Part shown: positions 51,860 through 60,333 of the stretch, one piece after another
Numbering within the stretch: position 1 is the first letter of the stretch
Layout: every line of letters begins with the position of its first letter
Assembly (NCBI GenBank): GCA_025350465.1
Contig: JANXXU010000048.1
Location: forward strand, 62,001-126,000
DNA length: 64,000 nucleotides
Direction of reading: 5' to 3'
From: Alphaproteobacteria bacterium
GTDB lineage: Bacteria > Pseudomonadota > Alphaproteobacteria > Micropepsales > Micropepsaceae
Program-made: the position numbers and the translations under genes
The notes under the pieces: generated by a model
Seen by the model: only the letters and a program-made list of their open reading frames with translations
Database searches by the model: none
What the model was told of the DNA's origin: nothing

Positions 51860-53221
51860 TCAAGTTGCGCGCAACCTATCGACCAAGCCTGCAACAGTCG
51901 CCACTGGCGTCAGCGCGAGGCCCTGCGGCCCGTTGACACCTGGCGGTACAAGAGCGCGCTTGAAGCCCAGTTTCTGCGCTTCCTTCAAACGCGCTTCGGC
52001 TTGGCCGACGGGACGAACTGTTCCCGACAGGCTGATTTCGCCAAAGAGCACGCAGTCAGCGGGCACGACAACTCCAAGCAGTGACGAAACCAGGGCACCA
52101 GCCGCCGCCAAATCCGCCGCAGGTTCGCCGATTCGCAATCCGCCGGCGACGTTGAGATAGACGTCGTGACCTGAAATACCCAGGTCCGCCCGGGCGTCAA
52201 GCACGGCGAGCACCATGGCGAGCCTTGCCGAATCCCAGCCGACGACCGCACGGCGCGGTGCGCCGTAGCCAGCGGGCGCAACGAGCGCCTGAATCTCGAC
52301 GAGAAGGGGCCGAGTTCCCTCAATCCCGGCGAAAACCGCAGCGCCCGAAGCCCGTGCTTCTTTGGGCCCGAGAAAGAGGGCCGAAGGATTGGCGACTTCG
52401 CTCAAGCCTTCGCCGGTCATTTCGAAGACACCGATCTCGTCGGTCGGACCGAAGCGGTTCTTTACTGCGCGCAGAATGCGGAATTGGTGCCCTCTTTCGC
52501 CTTCGAAGTAGAGCACCGCGTCGACCATATGTTCGACAACGCGCGGCCCCGCGATTTGCCCGTCCTTGGTGACGTGACCGATGAGGATGAGCGCCGTGCC
52601 ACGCCGCTTGGCGAAGCGGATGAGATCCTGGGCGCAGGCGCGAACTTGGCTGACCGTTCCGGGCGCGGACTCGATATTGTCGGACCAGACGGTTTGGATC
52701 GAATCGACGACGAGGGCCGCGGGTGGCGTTGCCGCTTCGAGCGTCGTCAAAATATCGCGCAGCGACGTTTCGGCCGCGAGTTTGACTTGGCTTCCCTCAA
52801 GCCCGAGGCGCTTGGCGCGCAGGCGCGTTTGTTCGACACCTTCCTCGCCTGAGATGTAGACCGAGGTTTGGCCCTTCTTGGACAATGCCGTCATCGCCTG
52901 CAGCAGCAATGTCGACTTACCGATTCCAGGGTCGCCGCCGACAAGTAGTGCTGAACCCGGCACCAATCCGCCGCCGCAGACGCGATCGAACTCGGCGATA
53001 CCGGTCAGAAGGCGAGGGGGCGGCGCAGAGGCGCCGGTTACCGCTTCAAGCTGAATGACCCGACCGCCGCGCGCCGATACGCCACCGCCGCCAGGGACCG
53101 CCGTTGTCTCGGCTTCCTCGGCGAGCGAATTCCAAGCCCCGCACGCCTCGCACTTCCCGTTCCACTTCGGGTAAGCAGCGCCGCAAGACTGGCAGACGTA
53201 ACGAAGAGCGATTCTAGCCAT
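51860..53221 (-). CDS. radA: DNA repair protein RadA
   Basis: The 453-residue product has an N-terminal zinc finger (CQSCGAAYPKWNGKCEACGAW), a RecA-like ATPase with Walker A GGDPGIGKSTL and Walker B-like PAALVVDSIQT, the RadA signature KNRFG (in VKNRFGPTDEIGVFEM), and a Lon-like C-terminal domain. It is a helicase active in branch migration of recombination intermediates. The ATG at 53221 is preferred over 53257 because GATGAGG is close and the family starts with MARI. It overlaps the repeat element upstream by none, but its promoter region adjoins it. Confidence 0.95.
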   Translation of the reverse strand: MARIALRYVCQSCGAAYPKWNGKCEACGAWNSLAEEAETTAVPGGGGVSARGGRVIQLEAVTGASAPPPRLLTGIAEFDRVCGGGLVPGSALLVGGDPGIGKSTLLLQAMTALSKKGQTSVYISGEEGVEQTRLRAKRLGLEGSQVKLAAETSLRDILTTLEAATPPAALVVDSIQTVWSDNIESAPGTVSQVRACAQDLIRFAKRRGTALILIGHVTKDGQIAGPRVVEHMVDAVLYFEGERGHQFRILRAVKNRFGPTDEIGVFEMTGEGLSEVANPSALFLGPKEARASGAAVFAGIEGTRPLLVEIQALVAPAGYGAPRRAVVGWDSARLAMVLAVLDARADLGISGHDVYLNVAGGLRIGEPAADLAAAGALVSSLLGVVVPADCVLFGEISLSGTVRPVGQAEARLKEAQKLGFKRALVPPGVNGPQGLALTPVATVAGLVDRLRAT

Positions 53222-53247
53222 GGCCTCATCAATGACAAGAAAGGGAT

Positions 53248-53369
53248 TGAACCACAAAGGACACGAAGGTCACGAAGTTCTCCGTAGCGGGCAAGCGGCG
53301 GTTCAATAGCCAATTGGGCACTTCGCGCCCGACTTTCTCTTCGTGTTCTTCGTGTCTTTTGTGGTTCAA
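53248..53369. repeat. Palindromic CACGAAG-repeat element 1
   Basis: The left arm TTGAACCACAAAGGACACGA continues as AGGTCACGAAG (53248-53280). The right arm, 53339-53369, is the inverse form: CTTCGTGTTCTTCGTGTC then TTTTGTGGTTCAA. A GC hairpin GGGCACTTCGCGCCC lies inside. The same structure occurs at 53808-53939, on the other side of the GxxExxY gene. Confidence 0.8.
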
Positions 53370-53382
53370 GTACTTCTTCTTT

Positions 53383-53781
53383 CTACAGAATCACCCGACG
53401 CAAGCCCGATTTGTACAGCGGCACGTTGAAGTTCATCAGAAAGCCTAGACGGCAACCCGATAGGCGGAGGTAAGTCAGGAGTTGCGCGTGGTGGATCGGC
53501 AATATGGCTTCCAGCGCTTTGATTTCAACGATCACGCATTTCTCAACCAAAAGATCGATTCGATAGCCTGCGTCCAGTTGAGTCCCATTGTAAGAGATCG
53601 GCATCGGGACTTGCCGTTGGACCACTTTTCCCCGTTGGGTCAGTTCGTGCGCAAGACAGTGTTCGTATGCTGATTCCAGCAGGCCTGGCCCGAGCGCTTC
53701 GTGGACACGGAGACCGGCGTCGACGATTTGCGCAGCCACATCTTCAGTCGCCTGAGGAATGTGCGAAGTCCCGCTCGTCAT
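53383..53781 (-). CDS. GxxExxY protein
   Basis: A 132-residue protein with the eponymous motif GLLESAY (in VHEALGPGLLESAYEHCLAHEL), followed by QVPMPISYNGTQLDAGYRIDLLVEKCVIVEIKALEAILPIHHAQLLTYLRLSG. The DLLVEKCVIVEIKA segment has the D-(x)n-ExK pattern of PD-(D/E)XK nucleases. The ATG at 53781 (MTSGTSHIPQATEDV) has GAGGCCAGG upstream. The longer ORF to 53841 runs into the flanking repeat. The gene lies alone between two palindromic elements and splits the radA-mlaF neighbourhood. Confidence 0.85.
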   Translation of the reverse strand: MTSGTSHIPQATEDVAAQIVDAGLRVHEALGPGLLESAYEHCLAHELTQRGKVVQRQVPMPISYNGTQLDAGYRIDLLVEKCVIVEIKALEAILPIHHAQLLTYLRLSGCRLGFLMNFNVPLYKSGLRRVIL

Positions 53782-53807
53782 CCTGGCCTCGAAAGGAAGG
53801 AAGAATT

Positions 53808-53939
53808 TGAACCACGAAGGACACGAAGGACACGAAGACAAGAAATTCTAGGGCGCTTCGCGCCCGTAGACTCTTTAACTCGCTCAAACGGCTGTGGGCT
53901 GCGGAGGACTTCGTGTTCTTCGTGTTCTTCGTGGTTCAA
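53808..53939. repeat. Palindromic CACGAAG-repeat element 2
   Basis: The left arm (53808-53840) is TTGAACCACGAAGGACACGA followed by AGGACACGAAGAC. The right arm (53909-53939) is CTTCGTGTTCTTCGTGTTCT followed by TCGTGGTTCAA. The inside holds GGGCGCTTCGCGCCCG, nearly the same as in element 1. Confidence 0.8.
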
Positions 53940-53953
53940 TCTACTTCTTTGCG

Positions 53954-54724
53954 TTACCGCGCGATTTCCATTTTGATCGGGCCTTCGGCGCGGCCGTGGA
54001 TGAATTGGTCGACGAATTCGTTGCCGCTCTTGTCGATGTCTTCCTTGCGGCCCGCCCAGATGATCTTGCCTTTGTAGAGCATGGCGATTTTGTCGGCGAT
54101 CTTGCGCGCCGAGACCATGTCGTGGGTGATCGAGAGCGTCGTCACGCCCATATCCTTGACGGTCTTGACGATGAGCTCGTTGATCACGTCGGCCATGATC
54201 GGGTCGAGGCCGGTCGTCGGTTCGTCGAAGAAAATGATTTCGGGGTCGGCCGCGATCGCGCGCGCTAGGCCGACGCGTTTTTGCATGCCGCCCGAAAGCT
54301 CCGACGGCGACAGCTCGCCGACATCTTTCGTGAGGCCTACCTTGGCGAGCTTCTGCAATGCAATTTTCTTGGCTTGGTCGCGACCAACACCATGACCCTG
54401 GATGAGGGCGAAGGCGACGTTCTCCCACACCGGCAGCGAGTCGAAGAGCGCCGAACCCTGAAACAGCATGCCGAATTTGCGGTTGACCTTTTCGCGCGCG
54501 CTTGCCGAGAGGCGCGTCACCTCTTGCCCGTCGACCTTGATCGAGCCGCGCTCGGGATGGATGAGCCCCAAGATGCATTTAAGAGTAACCGATTTGCCGG
54601 TGCCAGAGCCGCCGATGATGACGAGCGACTCCCCCGGCTGAACACCGAGATCGATGCCGTCGAGCACGACCTTCGGCCCGAACCGTTTCGTTACGCCTTT
54701 GAGCTCGATCTTGGGCGTCGCCAT
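53954..54724 (-). CDS. mlaF: ABC transporter ATP-binding protein, MlaF type
   Basis: A 256-residue ATPase: Walker A GGSGTGKSVTLKCI, the Mla-typical GMLFQGSALFDSLPVWENVAF, signature LSGGMQKRVGLARAIA, Walker B IIFFDEPTTGLDP and the switch His in SITHDMVSA. It powers the MlaE permease in phospholipid trafficking between inner and outer membrane. The ATG at 54724 is chosen because the upstream frame runs into mlaE. It follows mlaE by five bases. No MCE protein (MlaD) is visible in this window. Confidence 0.9.
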   Translation of the reverse strand: MATPKIELKGVTKRFGPKVVLDGIDLGVQPGESLVIIGGSGTGKSVTLKCILGLIHPERGSIKVDGQEVTRLSASAREKVNRKFGMLFQGSALFDSLPVWENVAFALIQGHGVGRDQAKKIALQKLAKVGLTKDVGELSPSELSGGMQKRVGLARAIAADPEIIFFDEPTTGLDPIMADVINELIVKTVKDMGVTTLSITHDMVSARKIADKIAMLYKGKIIWAGRKEDIDKSGNEFVDQFIHGRAEGPIKMEIAR

Positions 54725-54729
54725 TTCAC

Positions 54730-55503
54730 TCACCGCGAGAACAACAGCGAGGTCATGACGTAGTTCGTCGCCAGGATCAGGATGGCCGCCGAGACGACGG
54801 CGTTGGTCGTTGCGCCACCTACGCCCTGCGCGCCGCCGCGCGAATGATAGCCGTGATAACAGCCCATCAGAGCGATAATGAAGCCGAAGGCCGCCGCCTT
54901 CCAAAGGCCCGAGATAACGTCCGAGTTGGTCACAAAGTCGGCCGTGTTCTTCAGGTAGACGGAGGAATTGAAACCGAGCGACTGCGTGCCCACGACCCAA
55001 CCGCCGAAGACGCCGATGACGTCGGCGACCGCGACGAGCAGCGGCATCGAGATCACCGCCGCGACGATCCGCGGTGCGACTAGGTATTTGAACGGGTTCG
55101 TCGACAGCGTGACGAGGGCGTCGATCTGCTCGGTGACGCGCATCGTGCCGAGCTCGGCCGCGATGGCGGCGGAAACGCGTCCCGCAACCATGAGCCCCGC
55201 CATCACCGGCCCAAGCTCGCGCGTGATGCCGAGTACGACGATCTGGGGCACGAAGGACTCCGCGCCGTAGCGGTCGCCGCCGATAAAGATTTGCAGCGCC
55301 AGTGCGCCGCCTGTGAAGAATGCCGTAAGGCCGACGACCGGCAGCGAATAAAAGCCGATCCGCATCAGCTGCTCGCCTGTGAGGCGTAGATAGATCGGCG
55401 GGGTAATGATCGAGGGCAAAGCGTCGGCCGCAAACTCGGCCAGACGCCCGATCTCGCTCAAGAACAAGATCGTGAAGCGGCCGATCAGTGCGAATGGATT
55501 CAT
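54730..55503 (-). CDS. mlaE: Lipid ABC transporter permease, MlaE type
   Basis: A 257-residue membrane protein with five or six helices and the MlaE signature LGITRELGPVMAGLMVAGRVSAAIAAELGTMRVTEQIDAL, followed by PFKYLVAPRIVAAVISMPLL. It forms the membrane channel of the Mla lipid transport system with MlaF. Its start overlaps the alr stop by four bases, and mlaF follows immediately, so alr-mlaE-mlaF is one transcription unit. Confidence 0.92.
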   Translation of the reverse strand: MNPFALIGRFTILFLSEIGRLAEFAADALPSIITPPIYLRLTGEQLMRIGFYSLPVVGLTAFFTGGALALQIFIGGDRYGAESFVPQIVVLGITRELGPVMAGLMVAGRVSAAIAAELGTMRVTEQIDALVTLSTNPFKYLVAPRIVAAVISMPLLVAVADVIGVFGGWVVGTQSLGFNSSVYLKNTADFVTNSDVISGLWKAAAFGFIIALMGCYHGYHSRGGAQGVGGATTNAVVSAAILILATNYVMTSLLFSR

Positions 55504-56624
55504 GAGCGCGCCTCGATGCCGACGTAGCGCCGTTCGACGCGCGACCCGAGCCGGGTCAAGACTTCATAGGCGAGCGTACCTGCCGCGCGCGCGAGTTCAT
55601 CGACGGATTGGTGCGGGCCGATGAATTCGACGGGTGCTCCGGACACGAGCGCCGCCGGCGGCACCGCCGAAACATCAAGCGTCGTCAGGTCCATCGAGAC
55701 GCGCCCGACGATTGGGCATCTGACCCCAGAGATCACGCCATGCCCTCTGTTTCCCAGCGCCCGGATTAAGCCGTCGGCATAGCCGAGAGCCGCAACGCCC
55801 AGACGCCTGGGCCCGCTTGCAGTGTACGTGGCTCCGTAACCGACGCTTTCCCCCGAGTCAATTGTACGCACTTGCAGCAACGGTGCGGTCAAGTTGACGA
55901 CGGGATTCATAGGGTTTGGCCCGTCCTTCAGCGGGTTTCCGCCATAGAGCGCAATCCCGGGACGAACCCAATCGAACATGAACTCCGACCCGAGGAAGCA
56001 GCCGCCGGAGGAGCAGAGGCTACCCGGTACCCTGGCGAATCGATGATGGATTGCCTCGAACCGGTCGAGCTGGTCGTGGTTCTTGGGATGGGCGAGGTCG
56101 TCGGCGCAGGCGAGATGGCTCATCACAAGCCTTACATTGAGCCGGCGCAGCCGCTGGTTGTCGCTAAGGAGTATGTCCGCATCACGCGCGCTCAGACCGA
56201 GGCGCGACATGCCGGTGTCGAAATGAAGCACCGAAGGCTGGCCGCGCCCTGAGTCAAGCCACGCTTCGACCTGCTCGAGGCTGCTCAGCACCGGAATCAA
56301 CTTGGCGTCGGCGAACGCCGTTGCCGCATGCCTGAAAAAGCCATGCAAAATCAGGATATGCGAGGAGGGAAGCGCGCGGCGCAGCGCCAGGCCCTCCTCC
56401 ACATGCGCCGCGAAAAACGTTTCGCAACCCGCCCGCGCAAGGGCGCGCGCGATCGGAATGGCGCCGAGCCCATAGCCGTCGGCTTTGACGACGGCGGCGA
56501 CTTTCGCCGGCCGCACCCGCTCGACCAGGAGGCGGTAGTTGGCAACGACCGCGTCGATATCGACGGTTAGAACCGGCCCAGCTGCGGCAGTCGTCTGAAA
56601 CAGAGCCGGGGCGGGAGACATCAC
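55500..56624 (-). CDS. alr: Alanine racemase
   Basis: A 374-residue PLP enzyme. The Schiff-base Lys is K47 in AAVVKADGYGLGAIP. The second catalytic residue is the Tyr in SVGYGATYTASGPRRLGV. VMSHLACADDLAHP, HFDTGMSRLGLS and RVSMDLTTLDVSAVP are further family blocks. It makes D-alanine for peptidoglycan. It starts at 56624, 13 bases behind the dnaB stop, and overlaps mlaE, so replication, wall and lipid transport genes are linked as is common in alphaproteobacteria. Confidence 0.95.
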   Translation of the reverse strand: MMSPAPALFQTTAAAGPVLTVDIDAVVANYRLLVERVRPAKVAAVVKADGYGLGAIPIARALARAGCETFFAAHVEEGLALRRALPSSHILILHGFFRHAATAFADAKLIPVLSSLEQVEAWLDSGRGQPSVLHFDTGMSRLGLSARDADILLSDNQRLRRLNVRLVMSHLACADDLAHPKNHDQLDRFEAIHHRFARVPGSLCSSGGCFLGSEFMFDWVRPGIALYGGNPLKDGPNPMNPVVNLTAPLLQVRTIDSGESVGYGATYTASGPRRLGVAALGYADGLIRALGNRGHGVISGVRCPIVGRVSMDLTTLDVSAVPPAALVSGAPVEFIGPHQSVDELARAAGTLAYEVLTRLGSRVERRYVGIEARS

Positions 56625-56637
56625 TTATTTCTGAAAC

Positions 56638-58101
56638 TCAGCGCGTTCGGTCGGGAAGCGCATCCTCTTTAGCAAGATTGTAAAAGCGCGTGAACTGCTT
56701 CTCGAACCGCAGCGTGATCTTGGCGGTGGGTCCATGGCGGTGCTTTTCGACCAGGACGTCGGCCAGATCGTAGAGCCGGTCCATCTTTTCCTTCCATTTG
56801 ACCCATTCCGGGTCGTCCTCGGTCGGTGCCTTGGTCTCCAGATAATAGGCCTCGCGATAGATGAACATGACGACGTCGGCATCCTGCTCGATCGAGCCGG
56901 ACTCCCGCAGGTCCGCCAGAACGGGGCGCTTATCGTCACGGTTGTCGACGCCGCGCGACAGCTGCGAGAGGGCAAGCACAGGGACGTTGAGCTCCTTTGC
57001 CAGGTTCTTCAGGCCCTTGGTGATCTCGGTCACCTCCTGCACCCGGTTTTCGTTGCGCCTATTCGCGGTGCCCTGGAGCAGCTGCAGGTAATCGACCACG
57101 ACGAGACCGATATCGCCCGAGCGTTTCAAGCGTCGCGCGCGCGCCGCGACCTGGGCGATGGATAGGCCGCCCGTGTCGTCGATGAAGAGTGGAATACGCT
57201 CGAGCTCGGTGCCGACGCGGATAAGGGAATGGAAGTCGCGTTCTTCGATGCGGCCGCGACGAATCTTCGACGACGAAATCTCCGCTTGCTCGGAGAGAAT
57301 ACGGGTCGCCAATTGCTCGGCCGCCATTTCGAGCGAAAAGAACGCAACGCGCGCGCCGGCTTTACCCTCGGTGCGCATGAATTCGCGCGCCGCGTGAAAC
57401 GCCATGTTCGTCGCGAGCGCCGTTTTGCCCATGCCCGGACGGGCGGCGAGAATGATGAGATCGGATTTCTGCAAGCCGCCGAGCAGGCTATCGATGTCGG
57501 CAAATCCGCTGGAGATGCCGGAGACGTGCGACGGCGCTTTATAGGCGCGCTCCGCCATTTCGATCGCCGCCGTGATCGCCTGACGAAACGCCTTGAAGCC
57601 GCCGCCGAAGCGGCCCTTCTCCGCAATCGAATAAAGCGCGCGCTCGGCCTCTTCGACCTGCTCATTCGGCGACATGTCGATCGGCGGATCATAGGCGGTG
57701 GCGACGATATCCTCGCCGGTGCGGATCAATTCGCGCCTCATGGCCAGGTCGAAAATCATCCGTCCAAAATCTTGGGCGTTGATCACGGTCGGCGTGAACT
57801 TCGCGAGCTCGGCGAGGTAGTCGGGGCCGCCGATTTCCTTCATCGCCCCGTCGAGCTGGAAATGGGGGCGCAGCGTGACGGGAGACGCGAGCTGGTTCTT
57901 GCGGATCAACCGCGCGCAGGCTTCGAAGATTCGCTGATGCAGCGCCTCGTGAAAGTGCTGCGGCTCGAGAAACGACGACACGCGCTCATATGCGTCGTTG
58001 TTGACGAGTATAGCGCCGAGCAGCGCCTGCTCGGCCTCGATATCGAATGGCGCCTGGCGGTATTCGGGCGCCGCCTGTTTGGCGAGATTGGAAGCAACCA
58101 T
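56638..58101 (-). CDS. dnaB: Replicative DNA helicase
   Basis: The product is 487 residues from the ATG at 58101 (starts at 58179 or 58155 are possible and would add 26 or 18 residues). The N-terminal domain begins PFDIEAEQALLGAILVNNDAYE. The ATPase has Walker A AARPGMGKTALATNMAF and Walker B LVVVDYLQLL, with LSQLSRGVDNRDDKRP as sensor region. DnaB unwinds the replication fork. The gene lies between the rplI terminator and alr. Length with the 58101 start is usual for the family. Confidence 0.95.
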   Translation of the reverse strand: MVASNLAKQAAPEYRQAPFDIEAEQALLGAILVNNDAYERVSSFLEPQHFHEALHQRIFEACARLIRKNQLASPVTLRPHFQLDGAMKEIGGPDYLAELAKFTPTVINAQDFGRMIFDLAMRRELIRTGEDIVATAYDPPIDMSPNEQVEEAERALYSIAEKGRFGGGFKAFRQAITAAIEMAERAYKAPSHVSGISSGFADIDSLLGGLQKSDLIILAARPGMGKTALATNMAFHAAREFMRTEGKAGARVAFFSLEMAAEQLATRILSEQAEISSSKIRRGRIEERDFHSLIRVGTELERIPLFIDDTGGLSIAQVAARARRLKRSGDIGLVVVDYLQLLQGTANRRNENRVQEVTEITKGLKNLAKELNVPVLALSQLSRGVDNRDDKRPVLADLRESGSIEQDADVVMFIYREAYYLETKAPTEDDPEWVKWKEKMDRLYDLADVLVEKHRHGPTAKITLRFEKQFTRFYNLAKEDALPDRTR

Positions 58102-58376
58102 CAACGAACTAAGAGCGTTTCGCCGCGTCTCGCGCAACCGATCCACGCGCCTCATCCACAGGGACGAATCGCGACGCATTTTCGAGCGTTTGCGTCATGT
58201 AATTCCGTGTCAACGGCAAAGTGTCCACGCGTTTGGAAAGTTGAAGTTGAAATACAACTTGACCTTGGCGAAATGCCAAGTCGGCCTCGATCGAGGAAAT
58301 TCTTAAATCCGACGGAAGCGCTCGTCGCAGCGGCGTTTGCTCTTTCCCAATTCGCGCACATCAATCCCGAGCCCGC

Positions 58377-58410
58377 AAAAAAGAAAAAGCCGCCGGAACG
58401 CCCGGCGGCT
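58377..58410 (-). terminator. Intrinsic terminator of the rpsF-rpsR-rplI operon
   Basis: On the minus strand: AGCCGCCGG (58410-58402), loop GCGTT, CCGGCGGCT (58396-58388), then a run of T residues to about 58377. It follows the rplI stop by 28 bases and is the strongest minus-strand terminator in the window. Confidence 0.9.
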
Positions 58411-58438
58411 CTGTTACTTGGCGCCAGAATGGGCCGCG

Positions 58439-59128
58439 CTATTCCTTCTTCTTGGCCTTCTTGGGCTTTTCCGCCGGTGCTTCGGCGGCCGCCTCTTTCT
58501 TCTCTTTGCCTTTGGCCTTTACCGGCTTGGCCTCAGCCTCGGCAGCGTCGGCCTCTGGTTCCGCTGCCTCCTCTTCGGTTTTTTCGAAGACGGCCTCGGC
58601 ATTGGCCAACGCCTCGGCGCGCGCTTCGGCTTCCGCCGACGAGACGAGGATGTTCTCGCCGCGCGCCTGGCGCTCGGCTTCCTCAACCGTGCGGGCGATG
58701 TTCAACGTCACGGCGACGCGCACTTCCGGATGAAGCACGACCTTTATTGCGTGCATGCCCAGCATCTTGATGGCCTTGTCGAGCGCCACTTGACTGCGCG
58801 CGACACTGACGCCGTTTGCGGTGATCGCGTCGGAAATATCGCGAGTCGAAACCGATCCATAGAGAATGCCGGTTTCACCCGCTTGCCGAACGATCACGAA
58901 CGCCTTCTTGTCCAATTTCGCCGCGACGGCATCGGCTTCCTTTTTCAGATGAAGATTGCGCGCCTCAAGTTGCGCTTTTTCACCTTCGAAGCGCTCCTTG
59001 TTGGCTTTGGTCGCGCGCAACGCCTTCTTGCGGGGCAAGAGGTAATTGCGGGCGAACCCTTCTTTCACCTTCACGACGTCGCCCATTTGACCGAGCTTTT
59101 CGACGCGTTCGAGCAGGATGACTTGCAT
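58439..59128 (-). CDS. rplI: 50S ribosomal protein L9 with long C-terminal tail
   Basis: A 229-residue L9. The first 50 residues ([37 protein letters not shown]) are the rRNA-binding domain; a connecting helix and the C-terminal domain (about 65-150: [38 protein letters not shown]) follow. Residues about 155-229 are an extra Ala/Glu then Lys-rich low-complexity tail. L9 is usually about 150 residues, in alphaproteobacteria often longer. Last gene of the rpsF operon, 16 bases after rpsR. Confidence 0.96.
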   Translation of the reverse strand: MQVILLERVEKLGQMGDVVKVKEGFARNYLLPRKKALRATKANKERFEGEKAQLEARNLHLKKEADAVAAKLDKKAFVIVRQAGETGILYGSVSTRDISDAITANGVSVARSQVALDKAIKMLGMHAIKVVLHPEVRVAVTLNIARTVEEAERQARGENILVSSAEAEARAEALANAEAVFEKTEEEAAEPEADAAEAEAKPVKAKGKEKKEAAAEAPAEKPKKAKKKE

Positions 59129-59144
59129 GGCTCTTTTCTCCCGC

Positions 59145-59537
59145 TCAGCTCACGACATAGGGCAGCAGCGCAAGAAAACGCGCGCGCTTGATCGCCGTGG
59201 CGAGTTCGCGCTGCTTCTTGGCCGAGACTGCCGTAATGCGTGAAGGGACGATCTTGCCGCGCTCGGAAATGTAGCGCTGTAGAAGCTTCGTATCCTTGTA
59301 GTCGATCTTGGGCGCGTTATCGCCGGAGAACGGGCAGGTCTTGCGCCGGCGGAAGAAGGGCCGGCGCGCCGCGCCGCCTTGTCCACCACCGCCGCCGAAG
59401 CCGCCGCGATCACCACCGCGATCGCCGCCACCGCCATATCCGCCGCCGCCGCCACCACCGTAGCCGCCGCCACCACCGCCACCACCGCCACCGCCGTAGC
59501 CGCCGCGCGATCCGCCGCCGCTGCGTTCACCGCTCAT
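59145..59537 (-). CDS. rpsR: 30S ribosomal protein S18 with glycine-rich N-terminal extension
   Basis: The conserved S18 body (about residues 58-130: [70 protein letters not shown]) is preceded by about 57 residues composed almost only of Gly with Tyr, Arg and Asp, in GGYGGGG and DRGGDRGG units. S18 is usually about 75-85 residues. The extension is in frame with the rpsF overlap (four bases) and cannot be avoided by a downstream ATG, as none exists before the body. It recalls RGG/YG low-complexity RNA-binding domains. Confidence 0.94.
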   Translation of the reverse strand: MSGERSGGGSRGGYGGGGGGGGGGGYGGGGGGGYGGGGDRGGDRGGFGGGGGQGGAARRPFFRRRKTCPFSGDNAPKIDYKDTKLLQRYISERGKIVPSRITAVSAKKQRELATAIKRARFLALLPYVVS

Positions 59538-59950
59538 GGCGCCGCTCCTTCTTCACGTGGTTCATATCCACCGCCGCCTTCGCCATCTTCGCGTCGGCCC
59601 CATTTGGCATCACGCCGCTCGCGCGCTTGCTTGGCCAGCATGCCGGACGAGGGGCCTTCTTCAAGCTCCTCCACGCGGATCGTCAAGTGCCGAATGATGT
59701 CCTCGTTCAACATGAGCTGGCGCTCGAATTCGGCGACGGCCGGCCACGGGGCATCGATGTTCAAGAGCACGTAATGGCCCTTGCGGTTCTTTTTGATTTT
59801 GAAGTTCAGCGAACGCAGGCCCCAATATTCTTGCTTGGGGACCGTGCCGCCGCCGGCGACGATGACACCCTTCAGGTGCTCGATGAGTTGTTCGACCTGC
59901 GCTTCGGCCGCATCTTGGCGCGCAATAAAAACATGCTCGTACAACGCCAT
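59534..59950 (-). CDS. rpsF: 30S ribosomal protein S6
   Basis: A 138-residue S6. The core [34 protein letters not shown], then [60 protein letters not shown], is family-typical. S6 binds S18 and the central domain of 16S rRNA. The C-terminal 35 residues are a polar tail. AAGGAG precedes the ATG at 59950. An unusually long leader (about 59951-60110) lies upstream. Confidence 0.96.
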   Translation of the reverse strand: MALYEHVFIARQDAAEAQVEQLIEHLKGVIVAGGGTVPKQEYWGLRSLNFKIKKNRKGHYVLLNIDAPWPAVAEFERQLMLNEDIIRHLTIRVEELEEGPSSGMLAKQARERRDAKWGRREDGEGGGGYEPREEGAAP

Positions 59951-60333
59951 GGAGGCTCCTTATCGGTTGCGGCACCCGCGCATGGCCCCCATGGCAATGC
60001 TCCGGATGATGGTCAGCATCAACGGTGGGATTTGTGTCCCGAGGGGTCGAAACCCCCATCCGCCGCACGGCCGCAACCACGGTTTTGGAAGGCGCGGACT
60101 ATAAGGATTTACCTCACACCCGCAAGCGAAATGCAGGGCCCAGGTCAAAGTAACCGATCGTAGGGCGCGAAACCTCGGTCCGTGCGAAAGCGCTGCGCGA
60201 ATAATGAGTTAGGGCGTGTTTTGGCCAGAAGGTGGCGGTTGTGTCCGCCGCCGGGCTGCCGGTCGGTATTGCGCCGTCGCAATTGCGACCGCTAACCTTT
60301 CAAACACCGGCACTGCAATTCGCGGAGACTTCC

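Noticed and set aside
53383-53841. Longer GxxExxY start at 53841
   Set aside because: The first 20 residues are translated repeat (CPSCPSWF type text); the family begins at about the ATG at 53781.
59379-59774. Ala/Thr-rich ORF opposite rpsR
   Set aside because: It arises from the GGT/GCC repeats that encode the glycine tract of S18 on the other strand.
60030-60110. tRNA-like text on the minus strand (CTTCCAAAACCG followed by GGGGGTTTCGACCCC)
   Set aside because: It looks like an anticodon arm and T arm, but no D arm or matching acceptor stem could be built, and the spacing is wrong. It more likely belongs to the rpsF leader.
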